From: Treponema sp.
Lineage (GTDB): Bacteria; Spirochaetota; Spirochaetia; Treponematales; Treponemataceae
Reading direction: 5' to 3'
Assembly (NCBI GenBank): GCA_016282455.1
Contig: JAEEKM010000078.1
Coordinates: forward strand, 1-24,395
DNA length: 24,395 bases
Shown: piece after piece, positions 1 through 8,254 of the stretch
Layout of the letters: each line of letters opens with the position of its first letter
Position numbering within the stretch: position 1 is the stretch's first letter
The notes under the pieces: model-generated
What the model saw: the letters and a program-made list of their open reading frames with translations, nothing else
Told to the model about the DNA's origin: nothing
The model's database searches: none
Program-made: the position numbers and the translations under genes

Positions 1-212
1 CAGCAGTAGTTCCTTTTCTTTCCTACACACTGGGACTTAATTATGTAGAAGCAAGTAAGGCAGGAATTCTTGCAACAATAGAACCTATGGTTGCAACGGT
101 TATCGGAGTTGTTGTTTTTTCTGAACCCCTTACTCTTTTTTCAGGACTCGGAATTCTTTTGATTCTTGGCGCCGTAATAATTCTAAATGTAAAGAAAAAA
201 GACATGCATTAA
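1..212 (+). CDS. EamA/DMT-family transporter, C-terminal fragment
   Basis: The frame is open from base 3 and runs about 69 codons to TAA at 210-212; the 5' end lies outside the window. The fragment reads as the last two membrane helices of a drug/metabolite transporter. It contains the stretch YVEASKAGILATIEPMVA, which matches the conserved 'A..ai...ePv.a....' region of EamA proteins. A hydrophobic helix rich in Gly, Leu and Ile follows, then a short basic tail (NVKKKDMH). EamA proteins are inner-membrane exporters or importers of small metabolites such as amino acids; the substrate cannot be read from this piece. No terminator hairpin is visible between this stop and the next gene 83 bp downstream, so some read-through into it is possible. 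Confidence 0.85.
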   Translation, partial: AVVPFLSYTLGLNYVEASKAGILATIEPMVATVIGVVVFSEPLTLFSGLGILLILGAVIILNVKKKDMH

Positions 213-225
213 ACAGGAAAATTCA

Positions 226-254
226 TTGCGAATTATTTAAAGCTGTTGTAAAAT
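226..254 (+). promoter_or_regulatory. candidate promoter of the aspD-like gene
   Basis: TTGCGA (226-231), a 17-bp spacer, then TAAAAT (249-254). This would start transcription near 261 and give a leader of about 35 nt before the ATG at 296. The -35 matches the consensus at 4 of 6 positions. A second possible -10 (TATATT) lies further downstream. Confidence 0.4.
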
Positions 255-284
255 TAAAGAATACAAATTTATATTGCAACTTTT

Positions 285-290
285 AGGAGG
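285..290 (+). promoter_or_regulatory. strong Shine-Dalgarno fixing the aspD start
   Basis: AGGAGG lies 5 nt before ATG 296. It decides the start, because that start adds the lipoprotein signal peptide. A cytosolic start at the internal ATG near 449 has no comparable ribosome binding site. Confidence 0.8.
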
Positions 291-295
291 AAATT

Positions 296-2008
296 ATGAA
301 AAAATTTGTAAAGCCTGCAGGGCTTGCGCTGGCTTTTGCAATCGTTTCTATTTCATTTCTTGCCTGCGGTAAGGAAAAAAACGATAGCCTTAAACTGCGT
401 AATGTAGGTAAATATGAGCAGTCAATGACTAAAGATGCAGCTGCTCAGATGGAAAAAGAGCTCGGTGCATTTGAAATTACTGCTGAACAGAGGGAACTGG
501 CAAAAGAAAATATCGCCGGTTATAAAGTTATTGATGCAGGCCGCGGTAATCCAAACTGGATTAACACAAAGGCTCGTTTTGCTTTTACCCGCTTTATGAA
601 CTTTGCACTTTCTGAATGTCAGCGTACTTTGAATAACGGTGATATGGCAGGTCATGCAGACAAAAATGGTATTGGAGAACGCTTTGACAAGAGCATGAAT
701 CCTTCCGACAAGACAGATGCTTTTCGTATTAAGGCAATTGACTATTGTGTTAAGAATCTTAACATGAACAAAGATGAAATTGTCTATGAACTTTTAAACG
801 GAATTATTGGTGATTTTTATCCAAGTCCCAGCCGCTGTCTTAAAAATACAGAAGTCATTTTAAATCATTATCTTGAGTCAGTTCTTTATAACGGAAATAA
901 ACTTGCAGACCAGACTTTAGTTCTTCCTACAGAAGGCGGTTCTGCTGCCATGTGCTATATTTTCCATACTCTCAGCCACAACAAGCTTTTAAGGCCCGGA
1001 GATAAAATTGCAATTGCAACTCCAATCTTTACACCCTATCTTCAGATTCCAAGCGTAAACAACTATGGTCTTGTTTCAATCAATGGTTCAAGTGAAGATA
1101 AAAATAACTGGGACATTTCCGAAAAAGAACTGGAAAAACTTGAATCTAAAGAAATCAAAGCCTTCTTCCTGGTAAACCCTTCAAACCCTGCCTCACATGC
1201 ACTTTCAGATGCAACACTTAAAAGACTGGAAGAAGTTGTAAAAAAGAATCCCAATCTCATTATCCTGACAGATGATGTTTATGGAACTTTTGTTGATTCT
1301 TTTGAAACTGTTTATTCCCGCATTCCTCATAACACAATTCTTGTTTATTCCTTCTCTAAACTTTACGGAGCAACAGGCTGGCGCATCGGTTTGATTGCAA
1401 CAAATAAAGATAATGTAATGGATGAATTGCTTTCAAAACTTCCTAAAAAAGATATGGATGCATTGAACAAAGAATATTCAATCGTTACCACAGAGCCTGA
1501 GTCAATGAAATTCATCGACAGGGTTGCCGCAGACAGCCGTTCTATTGGACTTTATCATACCAGCGGTTTAAGCACACCTTCCCAGATCTTTATGGATTTG
1601 ATTGCCCTTACAAATCTTGTGGAAGGAGAAAAGGATCCCTACATTGAACAGTCTAATGAACTTGTCCGCCAGAGATACCTTACCCTGATGAATGAACTTC
1701 ATCTTCCTGCAGATGCATCTAATGAAAACGCAAGATATTATACTCTTATTGACGTCAATGAAGTAATTAAAAAGAATTATGATGAAAACTTTGCAAACTG
1801 GAAAATTGCAAACAAAACTGATATTCAGTTCCTGAATGACCTTGCAAAAAAGAAGGGTGTCGTACTTATGTATGGACCTGGCTTTGATGCACAGCAGGGA
1901 ACTGTAAGAATTTCTCTTGCCAATAACAATGCAGAAGACTACAAGGAACTTGCCCGAAGACTTTTTGAACTGCTTGATGAATATCATGCAGAGTATAGTG
2001 CTGAATAA
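296..2008 (+). CDS. aspD: Lipoprotein-tethered aspartate 4-decarboxylase/aspartate aminotransferase homologue
   Basis: 570 residues. From about residue 50 onward the protein follows the AspD family, fold-type I PLP enzymes that convert L-aspartate to L-alanine plus CO2 with a side aminotransferase activity. Visible motifs are AGRGNPN (81-87), NPSNPAS (294-300), TDDVYGTF (325-332) and YSFSKLYGATGWR with the PLP-binding Lys355. The family-typical 'FIDR.ADSR' and 'T.GLSTP' stretches follow. AspD proteins are usually about 530-550 residues and cytoplasmic. The extra N-terminus here is a classical lipoprotein signal: KK, a hydrophobic run, then SFLAC with Cys24. The Shine-Dalgarno at 285-290 supports this start, so the enzyme should be membrane-anchored and outside the cytoplasm. 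The aspartate:alanine exchanger AspT, the usual partner, is not next to it. A bidirectional terminator follows. The family call is firm; activity and location are inferred. Confidence 0.88.
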   Translation: MKKFVKPAGLALAFAIVSISFLACGKEKNDSLKLRNVGKYEQSMTKDAAAQMEKELGAFEITAEQRELAKENIAGYKVIDAGRGNPNWINTKARFAFTRFMNFALSECQRTLNNGDMAGHADKNGIGERFDKSMNPSDKTDAFRIKAIDYCVKNLNMNKDEIVYELLNGIIGDFYPSPSRCLKNTEVILNHYLESVLYNGNKLADQTLVLPTEGGSAAMCYIFHTLSHNKLLRPGDKIAIATPIFTPYLQIPSVNNYGLVSINGSSEDKNNWDISEKELEKLESKEIKAFFLVNPSNPASHALSDATLKRLEEVVKKNPNLIILTDDVYGTFVDSFETVYSRIPHNTILVYSFSKLYGATGWRIGLIATNKDNVMDELLSKLPKKDMDALNKEYSIVTTEPESMKFIDRVAADSRSIGLYHTSGLSTPSQIFMDLIALTNLVEGEKDPYIEQSNELVRQRYLTLMNELHLPADASNENARYYTLIDVNEVIKKNYDENFANWKIANKTDIQFLNDLAKKKGVVLMYGPGFDAQQGTVRISLANNNAEDYKELARRLFELLDEYHAEYSAE

Positions 2009-2028
2009 AAACAATTAAAAACTTAAAT

Positions 2029-2070
2029 AGGGGTGTCCGTAAAATACTAAGCGGGCACCCCTTTAATTTT
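2029..2070. terminator. bidirectional rho-independent terminator
   Basis: GGGGTGTCCG (2030-2039) pairs with CGGGCACCCC (2052-2061), with one G-U pair and a 12-nt loop, extended by an A-T pair. TTTAATTTT follows on the plus strand, and an A-rich stretch precedes it, giving U-rich RNA on the minus strand. It sits between two convergent stops (2008 on + and 2069 on -). Confidence 0.85.
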
Positions 2071-3346
2071 ACTGATAATCTACTACAGTCCATCCGGTGG
2101 GAATGCCATCTTCTCCGGTGGCCCAATTTGTTGCTGCCACTTTTGTGAAGGTGCCGTTTTCTGCAGTCCCAACAAGCCAAAATCCGGTACAATATGTTTC
2201 TGATATATCTTTTGCAAGACAGGTTATGCTGTTAAGATTTGTGCAGCCGTAAAACATTTTCCAATAGCAGTATTCTTGTAAGTTTTCTGCAGGAAGAAGC
2301 GGTGCTGCAGTAAGACTTTTGCATTCGTTAAACATTTCGTAGTAACAGCCGCCTTCAAGTTCTTTTGCAGGAAGTTCAGGTGCTTTTGAAAGTTTTTCGC
2401 AGCCATTAAATATACCGTGGTAACAATGGGAAGCCAGTTTTGTTGCGGGGAGGTCAGGAGCTTCTGTAAGTTTTTTGCACCAGGCAAACATGCTTCCATA
2501 ACAATCTTCTGTCATAGTAACTGCCGGTAAAAGAGGTGCTTTAACAAGACCATAACAGCTGTTGAACATTCCGCTGTAGCAGTATGGTTTTAACGTAGTT
2601 GCAGGAAGGGCGGGGGCTTCTGTAAGACCGTCACAGCCTTCAAACATATACTCATAGCAGTTGTCTGCTAAATCCATTGCAGGAAGCTCAGGTGCTCTTG
2701 TAAGGTTTTCGCAGTTAATAAACATATATTTATAGCAGCGGTCTGAAAGTTTTTCCGCAGGCAGCCAGAGAGACTCTGTACTGTGATTTTTTAAATTACT
2801 TTCATAGTAGAACAAATTCAAAAAAGCATCTGGGGGAACTTCCTTACTGTCAGGATTCCATTTACCATTCTGAGTATGTGTAAGAAGACTCATTATATTT
2901 CCATAAACATAGCATTCGGCTGTTGTGTTAAGGGTCATATAACCAGTATCACCGGGCATCTCAGGGTTCGTATAGCTTTCACTTCCAGATGCATACAGGC
3001 AGAGTGTGTCTCCTGCTTTAACCTCTATGACAGAGTAAGGTGTATCGGGTCTGATAGAATTTTCTTCATCATCACCAATACCAAGACTTTCTTTAAGGAC
3101 CTCAGCGGTAATTGTTTGAGGCAGGTCTGAGACGGCTGATTCATTAAGCTTATACTTTACTGTAGACCAGGGATCCCCAATGAGAAACTTTCCGTTTTGA
3201 GTAAACTCAAAAGTAAGCGGCTTAAAATAACTGGTATCTTCAGCCGTATCATTATTACAGCCAGTTACAGAAAGAGAAATAAAAAGTAGAAGTATACTGG
3301 AAATAACTCCCGCTTTTACTCTCATACGTTTGTTTGATTCTTTCAT
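2069..3346 (-). CDS. Cys-rich leucine-rich-repeat lipoprotein
   Basis: 425 residues from ATG 3346; AAGGAG lies 8 nt upstream. An in-frame TTG two codons earlier is too close to that Shine-Dalgarno. The signal peptide ends in VTGC (Cys30), predicting an exported lipoprotein. Residues 204-385 hold seven consecutive 26-residue repeats with the pattern CYxxMFxxCxxLTxAPxLPA. This is a BspA/DUF285-like LRR variant found in gut Bacteroidetes and treponemes. A C-terminal cap follows with NWATGEDGIPTGWTV, typical of these proteins. Every one of the seven repeats keeps a Cys at positions 1 and 9. The N-terminal ~170 residues are not recognised. Such proteins are usually surface adhesins or ligand binders; no ligand can be inferred. 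The gene is divergent from lipoprotein A and has its own good promoter. Confidence 0.88.
   Translation of the reverse strand: MKESNKRMRVKAGVISSILLLFISLSVTGCNNDTAEDTSYFKPLTFEFTQNGKFLIGDPWSTVKYKLNESAVSDLPQTITAEVLKESLGIGDDEENSIRPDTPYSVIEVKAGDTLCLYASGSESYTNPEMPGDTGYMTLNTTAECYVYGNIMSLLTHTQNGKWNPDSKEVPPDAFLNLFYYESNLKNHSTESLWLPAEKLSDRCYKYMFINCENLTRAPELPAMDLADNCYEYMFEGCDGLTEAPALPATTLKPYCYSGMFNSCYGLVKAPLLPAVTMTEDCYGSMFAWCKKLTEAPDLPATKLASHCYHGIFNGCEKLSKAPELPAKELEGGCYYEMFNECKSLTAAPLLPAENLQEYCYWKMFYGCTNLNSITCLAKDISETYCTGFWLVGTAENGTFTKVAATNWATGEDGIPTGWTVVDYQ
2192..2737 (-). repeat. seven 78-bp (26-residue) LRR units
   Basis: Seven successive codon-level repeats each begin with Cys-Tyr, place MF at positions 5-6, a second Cys at position 9 and the AP-x-LPA signature at 15-20. 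The last unit is degenerate (ITCLAKD instead of APxLPA). The units are diverged at DNA level, so this is an old array rather than a recent expansion. Confidence 0.85.
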
Positions 3347-3376
3347 ATACAAGTCTCCTTAAAGAAGTATGTATAT

Positions 3377-3405
3377 ATTTTAAGGGTGCCTTGGCCTACT
3401 GTCAA
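3377..3405 (-). promoter_or_regulatory. promoter of the LRR lipoprotein gene
   Basis: On the minus strand: a perfect TTGACA (3405-3400), 17-bp spacer, TAAAAT (3382-3377). The start point would fall near 3370, giving a leader of about 24 nt with AAGGAG (3360-3355) and ATG at 3346. Confidence 0.75.
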
Positions 3406-3455
3406 TGAAATAAAAGAGAGCTTTTGTGTTTACCCTATCATAATGTATTAAATTT

Positions 3456-3464
3456 TGTTATAAT
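3456..3464 (+). promoter_or_regulatory. extended -10 promoter of lipoprotein A
   Basis: TGTTATAAT is an extended -10 (TGn plus consensus TATAAT). No good -35 lies at 17 bp (TATCAT), consistent with an extended -10 promoter. Transcription would begin near 3471, right at the base of a small hairpin: CATGGTC (3470-3476) against GGCCATG (3483-3489). The hairpin touches the first G of the GGGAG ribosome binding site (3489-3493). Confidence 0.6.
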
Positions 3465-3499
3465 ATTCTCATGGTCTTTAGGGGCCATGGGAGAAGTTT

Positions 3500-6400
3500 A
3501 TGAAAAAGTCTGGTTCACTGCGCATTATTTATTTTTGTTTACTTTCTTTATTTTCAACTACATTTTTTTCCTGCGAAGGTTTTTTAGAGAATAATACTTT
3601 TGTTGATCAGCTTAAATCAGATATTGAGTATGCAAATGCCAGTGAGTGCAGGCTGATTGTTTATTCTGACCCTGCAATGGGCTCTTTCATTTCTTCCGGT
3701 GAAAAATCCTGTAAGTTAAAATACACTACAGACCTTCAGTTCACCGTAAATTCCAGCAATTATGTTTTTAAAAGCCTTGAAGCGGTTAATTACAAAAACA
3801 ATTCCGTGAGCATGGCAGATTACGTTGAGTTTACAACCCTTGAAGCAGACAGCAAAAACGGTATTTATAAAATCCAGGTTAAACTTTTAAAAGAATCAGA
3901 TGAAATTTTAATCCGTCCTGCCTGTATTCTTCTTCCAAAGATTACAGAAATTACACCGAACTTTGAGTCTTCTGGCTGTGACCAGGACACTTCAATTAAA
4001 ATTGCTTTTAATAAAGCCATGAACGCAGAAACATTCGGAAATTTTTCCTGCATTTCTGTTTTTGCAGACGGAGTTTATGTAAGCGACTATTTTGCCACTC
4101 CTGAATTTTCAAGTGACAGTAAAAATCTTTACCTGCGTCCTCTTGGTGCTCAAGACAATTCAAAACTTCTTCTTGCACCTGACGGAAACCTTGAGACAAA
4201 AAATATTACGGTTAAAGTAAATCTTTTAGGGGAGCAGAAAGACTGTGACGGAATTTCTGTCATACAAAATTTAGAGCATATTTATAAAATCAACAGAAAT
4301 TACGGCAACCTTAAAAAAGTGAATATTAACCTCCAGGCAGATGAGAACACTGGAACTTTCCTTACAAGTACGCCTCTTTCTTGTGTGGTGGGATTTTCTG
4401 TTGAAGTTCAGTTTAAGGTAAAAAAAGACCTGTATGTTTTTAAAGGCCTCGAGACTACTGAAGCCCTTGAAGAAAAAGTAAAGTTTACTTATGAAAGTGA
4501 GGCAGACAGCGAGGTTCAGAAAGTAAAAATCACGGTTCTTGAAGACTCTGGTGACCTTACCGTGCGTCCTGACTGTATTGAACTTCCTAAAGTTACATCC
4601 TGTACACCCGCAGCCGGTACACAACCCTATGCCTTTGAACCAATCACAATCACATTTAATCAGCCTGTAGAAAATGAAAATCTTACTTCCGGCCAGTCGT
4701 TATTTATATATGGTGCAGATAACATTTCACTCTCTTACGGAAGCCTTGATGTTTCAGATTGTTTTACAGCGCCAGTATTTAATGAAAATAAAACCCGCCT
4801 TACCATGAAGCCTCTTTACGAAAAAGTTTCTACCTTTATGGACGAATACAATTTGCCGTTTATAGACATAACCATAAAGTTTGGAAAAAATACTGTAGTA
4901 GAAAAAGAAGGTATAACTTTTACCCTGAATGAATCTGCATCAGATTTGCTTGTTACATACAAACAGGGAAAAGAAAACGAAGCTCCTGTCCTGCGTGATT
5001 TTTATGCTGCCCGTGAAGAAGTTTCACCAGATTTAGAAAATCCGGATATTATAAAATTCTCCCCCAAAACATATACCGGCCCTGACAGTTTTGAAAAAGA
5101 AGATGTTGTAAAAAATTATTTGTATGAGGGAAAGTTTTATATCTACGGCAAAGCCTATGACTCTGGCACTGGTGTAAAAAGAGTTACTGTAACAAAAACA
5201 AGAACTCATTTTGCAGAAGGAGACAACAGTGAAGTAGTTTCTCTTCAGAGCCAAAGCACAACTTACACTGCAGAAAGTGAGGCTGCAGAGTTTATAGATG
5301 ATGGCAAAGGAAACTGTTCTTTCCGTATTAAAGAAGAACTGAATGAAAGTGGCATTTATCGTTATGAAGTTACTGTAGAAGATATTTGTGAAAACTCAGT
5401 GTCTGTAACACCATTTTCCGTAATTTATAAAAAGAACTTTGTTGCAGAACAGACTTGTGAATTTAATGCGCAAAATCACGGCTTACATTTTTTTCCCTAT
5501 AATTATAATAACTGGAGTGATAGAAATAACCTTAAAACAATAAAGTTAAAATATTATCCCTATAGAGACGGACCTTCAAGTACGAAAGTCTGCAGCAAAC
5601 ATATCTATTACCAGGACTGTAATTTTTACATCACTTATAAAAATAAGAATAATGAACTTGTGACGGAGAAGTTTGAAAATAAGCGTGATGATTATGCAGA
5701 CCATACACTGGATGTAAATTCTATAAACAGCCTGTCTTTTATAATAACTTTTAAATATCTTTTAGATGATAAAGAAGTTCTTCTGGATAAAGTAAACTAT
5801 ACCATTCCCGGTAAAGCAATTTATGATAGAACGGAAGACGGCTACATTTATTTTAAAAGTTCTCAGGATGGGGAGACAGAGTTTTCTGCAACAAAATATG
5901 AAATTGAAAGTTTAAGAAATGAAAATCTTAGTGAGCCGGATAAACTCTATTATCCATATTCCTTTTACCAGATAGATGACTTTAATTCTCAGCGTTCTTA
6001 TCTGACAAGTGAAGATTCTGGGCCCTACACCTATGAAGAACTTATGGCTCTTGCAAGCGGCAATGAAAGTGCTGAAATAGAAATAGACAATTATCGGATT
6101 GAAAAATCTCAAAAAGAAGGATGCCTTGATATAAAAGTTTCTCTGCCTGACAACTGGAAGGAACAATACGACAGCGTAAGTCTTATTTGTGACTGTTCAG
6201 TTTTAAAAACAGATGATGATCTTGGAAATGAAAATGCAGAAATGAAAACTTATATGAGAAGCAGTACTGTAACTGGTGGAAATGAAATTACAGTTACGCT
6301 TCCTACAAAAATGTTTTACTGGTATCCAAAAGATTTTTATACAAATGCAAACGGAGTAATCCTTACCTTAAATTGCGAAAAAGGAAATGCCCTTTATTCT

Positions 6401-7423
6401 TCGTCTCCAGTGCAGGTGGAAATTCCTGATTATGAAAAAAGTTATTTGGACAATCTTGCTCCTGAAACCTGTAACTTGCTCTATGATTCAGAAACAGAAA
6501 TGCTTGTAACCTGTACAGATTTTGAAAGCGGAATGCAGTCTGCAAAAGCGGTAATAAATGGAAAAGAATATAATTTGTCTCCCAGTCAGAGAACTGGTGC
6601 ATCAGGATATTATGATGCCCTTATACCTTTTGATGTTTTGTATTTTGGAAAAAATAAATTAAATGTTTACTTTGAAGATAAGGCTGGAAATAAAGGTGAA
6701 AAAGAATTTGTCTTTACCTATAATTATATGACAATTTCTGAGAAGGGATTTCTCAAAAAGGATGAGTCTAACTGGAAACTGCAGATTGACAATGGTTATC
6801 ACACTTATTTCCTAAACATGAATCTTGTGGGACTGATTTATATAGAAAAGGCAAAATTAATAATTGAGGATTATGCTGGTACAAGCTGGGGAAACAGGCG
6901 GACTGTTACAAATACAGAGTTAGTAGAAGGAAAAATTCAATATGGCTATTACTATCAGAACCTCTTTCACATTACAGATGAATATCTTGCTACGAATGAA
7001 GCAAAGTTTGTAAAGTATTCTCTTGTAACTGACTTTAGTAAGAATCCAAAGCCGGAAGAGATATACCTGAACTACGAGATTTATTATACACAAAGTGATA
7101 AGTCAAGCGGAAACTATGATGTTATGTATAACAATGGTACTTCAAAAACTTCTATGGTAATTGGAAGTGATGGACCGGTGCTTGTTCAGACTCTTGCAAC
7201 CAGTCATAGTTATGAAGAAGCAAAAGATTTTACCCTCGCCCAATGGCAAAGTACTGCCCGTGAAGTTGACGTAAAACAGATAAACTTTACAAAGGAAAAT
7301 TTTACTCCCCGTCGTTACAACATTCCACTTGACAACGAAAAAATCAAAAGCGGAGAGTGCTACATAGTGATTGCCTATTATGCAAACAATACTTGTTTAA
7401 TGAGTGAAGTAATGGAGAAATAA
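3500..7423 (+). CDS. Giant surface lipoprotein A (Treponema Ig-like lipoprotein family)
   Basis: 1307 residues; GGGAG lies 6 nt before ATG. The signal peptide ends FFSC (Cys25) and is followed at once by CEGFL...FVDQLKSDIEYANAS, a signature shared with the genes at 13668 and 16886. Two tandem units of about 220 residues follow (about 48-268 and 270-490). Each starts with an InlB/Flg_new-like strand set and ends with an SbsA/Big_5-like Ig domain, recognisable by 'P...... I.I.FN..M' (SIKIAFNKAM; PITITFNQPV). A domain with FYIYGKAYDSGTGVKRVTVT starts near residue 545. A β-rich middle region follows, then a C-terminal module (about 1199-1307) that matches the end of lipoprotein B. It is probably an outer-surface, β-sandwich-rod protein. 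No catalytic motif is seen and the function is unknown. No clear terminator separates it from the next gene. Confidence 0.85.
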   Translation: MKKSGSLRIIYFCLLSLFSTTFFSCEGFLENNTFVDQLKSDIEYANASECRLIVYSDPAMGSFISSGEKSCKLKYTTDLQFTVNSSNYVFKSLEAVNYKNNSVSMADYVEFTTLEADSKNGIYKIQVKLLKESDEILIRPACILLPKITEITPNFESSGCDQDTSIKIAFNKAMNAETFGNFSCISVFADGVYVSDYFATPEFSSDSKNLYLRPLGAQDNSKLLLAPDGNLETKNITVKVNLLGEQKDCDGISVIQNLEHIYKINRNYGNLKKVNINLQADENTGTFLTSTPLSCVVGFSVEVQFKVKKDLYVFKGLETTEALEEKVKFTYESEADSEVQKVKITVLEDSGDLTVRPDCIELPKVTSCTPAAGTQPYAFEPITITFNQPVENENLTSGQSLFIYGADNISLSYGSLDVSDCFTAPVFNENKTRLTMKPLYEKVSTFMDEYNLPFIDITIKFGKNTVVEKEGITFTLNESASDLLVTYKQGKENEAPVLRDFYAAREEVSPDLENPDIIKFSPKTYTGPDSFEKEDVVKNYLYEGKFYIYGKAYDSGTGVKRVTVTKTRTHFAEGDNSEVVSLQSQSTTYTAESEAAEFIDDGKGNCSFRIKEELNESGIYRYEVTVEDICENSVSVTPFSVIYKKNFVAEQTCEFNAQNHGLHFFPYNYNNWSDRNNLKTIKLKYYPYRDGPSSTKVCSKHIYYQDCNFYITYKNKNNELVTEKFENKRDDYADHTLDVNSINSLSFIITFKYLLDDKEVLLDKVNYTIPGKAIYDRTEDGYIYFKSSQDGETEFSATKYEIESLRNENLSEPDKLYYPYSFYQIDDFNSQRSYLTSEDSGPYTYEELMALASGNESAEIEIDNYRIEKSQKEGCLDIKVSLPDNWKEQYDSVSLICDCSVLKTDDDLGNENAEMKTYMRSSTVTGGNEITVTLPTKMFYWYPKDFYTNANGVILTLNCEKGNALYSSSPVQVEIPDYEKSYLDNLAPETCNLLYDSETEMLVTCTDFESGMQSAKAVINGKEYNLSPSQRTGASGYYDALIPFDVLYFGKNKLNVYFEDKAGNKGEKEFVFTYNYMTISEKGFLKKDESNWKLQIDNGYHTYFLNMNLVGLIYIEKAKLIIEDYAGTSWGNRRTVTNTELVEGKIQYGYYYQNLFHITDEYLATNEAKFVKYSLVTDFSKNPKPEEIYLNYEIYYTQSDKSSGNYDVMYNNGTSKTSMVIGSDGPVLVQTLATSHSYEEAKDFTLAQWQSTAREVDVKQINFTKENFTPRRYNIPLDNEKIKSGECYIVIAYYANNTCLMSEVMEK
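3643..4970 (+). repeat. two tandem InlB-like + Big_5-like units in lipoprotein A
   Basis: Protein-level duplication: unit 1 spans roughly 3643-4300 and unit 2 roughly 4310-4970. Paired landmarks are GSF/GTF near each start, YVFKSLE/YVFKGLE, ILIRPACILLPKIT/LTVRPDCIELPKVT, and IAFNKAM/ITFNQPV. DNA identity is low, so the duplication is old. Confidence 0.7.
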
Positions 7424-7433
7424 AAGGCCACCC

Positions 7434-7462
7434 TAGACAGAAAAACTAAAAGTCCGTAAACT
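7434..7462 (+). promoter_or_regulatory. promoter giving a leaderless TIGR02757 mRNA
   Basis: TAGACA (7434-7439, 5 of 6 consensus positions), 17-bp spacer, TAAACT (7457-7462), then 7 nt to ATG 7470. Initiation 6-8 nt after the -10 would start the RNA at or next to the start codon. No Shine-Dalgarno is present. Confidence 0.55.
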
Positions 7463-7469
7463 TCAAAGC

Positions 7470-8243
7470 ATGACAAGTGCTACAAGGGAAAGGCTTATTG
7501 AGCTGGCTGAACGTTATGAGACAAAAGATTTTTTGAAAAAAGATCCGTCTCAGTTTATGCACCGTTATCAGGAAAAAAAGGATCAGGAAGTGATGGCTTT
7601 TATTGCGGCAAATCTTGCTTTTGGCAAAAGGGAGCAGATTCTTTCACACCTGGAACTTATCTGCGGGTCAATTGAAAAAGACGGAAAGGCTAGTCCCTGT
7701 GAATGGCTTTACTCCGGCGGTTACTTAAAGTTTTTTAAAAAATCAGACAAGTCTTTTTACCGCATGATGAGCCACAATACAATGCTTCTTTTTTGTACGA
7801 CAATAAAAAATCTTTTGGAAAAACACGGCACTTTTGGAGAGGCGGTTCGCAGGGCCCATGAGGCTTCTGACAGAGAATTTCTTCATCAGACTATTGCTTC
7901 TCTTTTCCCCGCGGAATGTTCAATTGTGAGTCACGGAAAAACTTCTTCTTCAAAACGCCTGCAGATGTTTCTCCGCTGGATGGTGAGGGATTCTTCTCCG
8001 GTAGATCTTGGTTTGTGGAGCGACTGGTATTCTAAAGACAAACTGCTTATGCCTTTGGACACGCATGTAATGCAGGAGGCAGTTAAACTTAATCTGATTG
8101 CCCTTACTCCGGCCGGAAAAATTCCTTCTCCTACTCTTAAACTGGCAGTCTCCCTTACCAAAGAGATGGCAAAAGTCTTCCCCGGAGATCCTGTTCGTGC
8201 AGATTATGCTCTCTTTGGACTGGGGGTAGATGAGACTTCTTAG
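7470..8243 (+). CDS. TIGR02757 (DUF2400) family protein
   Basis: 257 residues, full length for the family. Diagnostic stretches are FLKKDPSQFMHRY near the N-terminus, DQEVMAFIAANLAFGKREQI, PVDLGLWSDWY, MPLDTHVMQEAVKLNL (Asp197), and a C-terminal DPVRADYALFGLGV. The family occurs in spirochaetes, Bacteroidetes and some proteobacteria, and its function is not known. The DTHV stretch and its surroundings resemble the 'VDTHVxR' region of HhH-GPD DNA glycosylases, so a nucleic-acid-related role is possible; this is inference from a short motif. There is no signal peptide, so it is cytoplasmic. It starts 46 bp after lipoprotein A, has its own promoter-like sequence, and converges with the next gene with only 11 bp between stops and no terminator. 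Confidence 0.88.
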   Translation: MTSATRERLIELAERYETKDFLKKDPSQFMHRYQEKKDQEVMAFIAANLAFGKREQILSHLELICGSIEKDGKASPCEWLYSGGYLKFFKKSDKSFYRMMSHNTMLLFCTTIKNLLEKHGTFGEAVRRAHEASDREFLHQTIASLFPAECSIVSHGKTSSSKRLQMFLRWMVRDSSPVDLGLWSDWYSKDKLLMPLDTHVMQEAVKLNLIALTPAGKIPSPTLKLAVSLTKEMAKVFPGDPVRADYALFGLGVDETS

Positions 8244-8254
8244 GGCGAATAAAA

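Noticed and set aside
449..451. Internal ATG of the aspD-like gene as a cytosolic start
   Set aside because: It would remove the signal peptide and match usual AspD length better, but no Shine-Dalgarno precedes it, while ATG 296 has a perfect AGGAGG at 5 nt.
3412..3499. Possible riboswitch in the leader of lipoprotein A
   Set aside because: The leader after the predicted start is only about 29 nt and contains a single 7-bp stem; there is no room for an aptamer.
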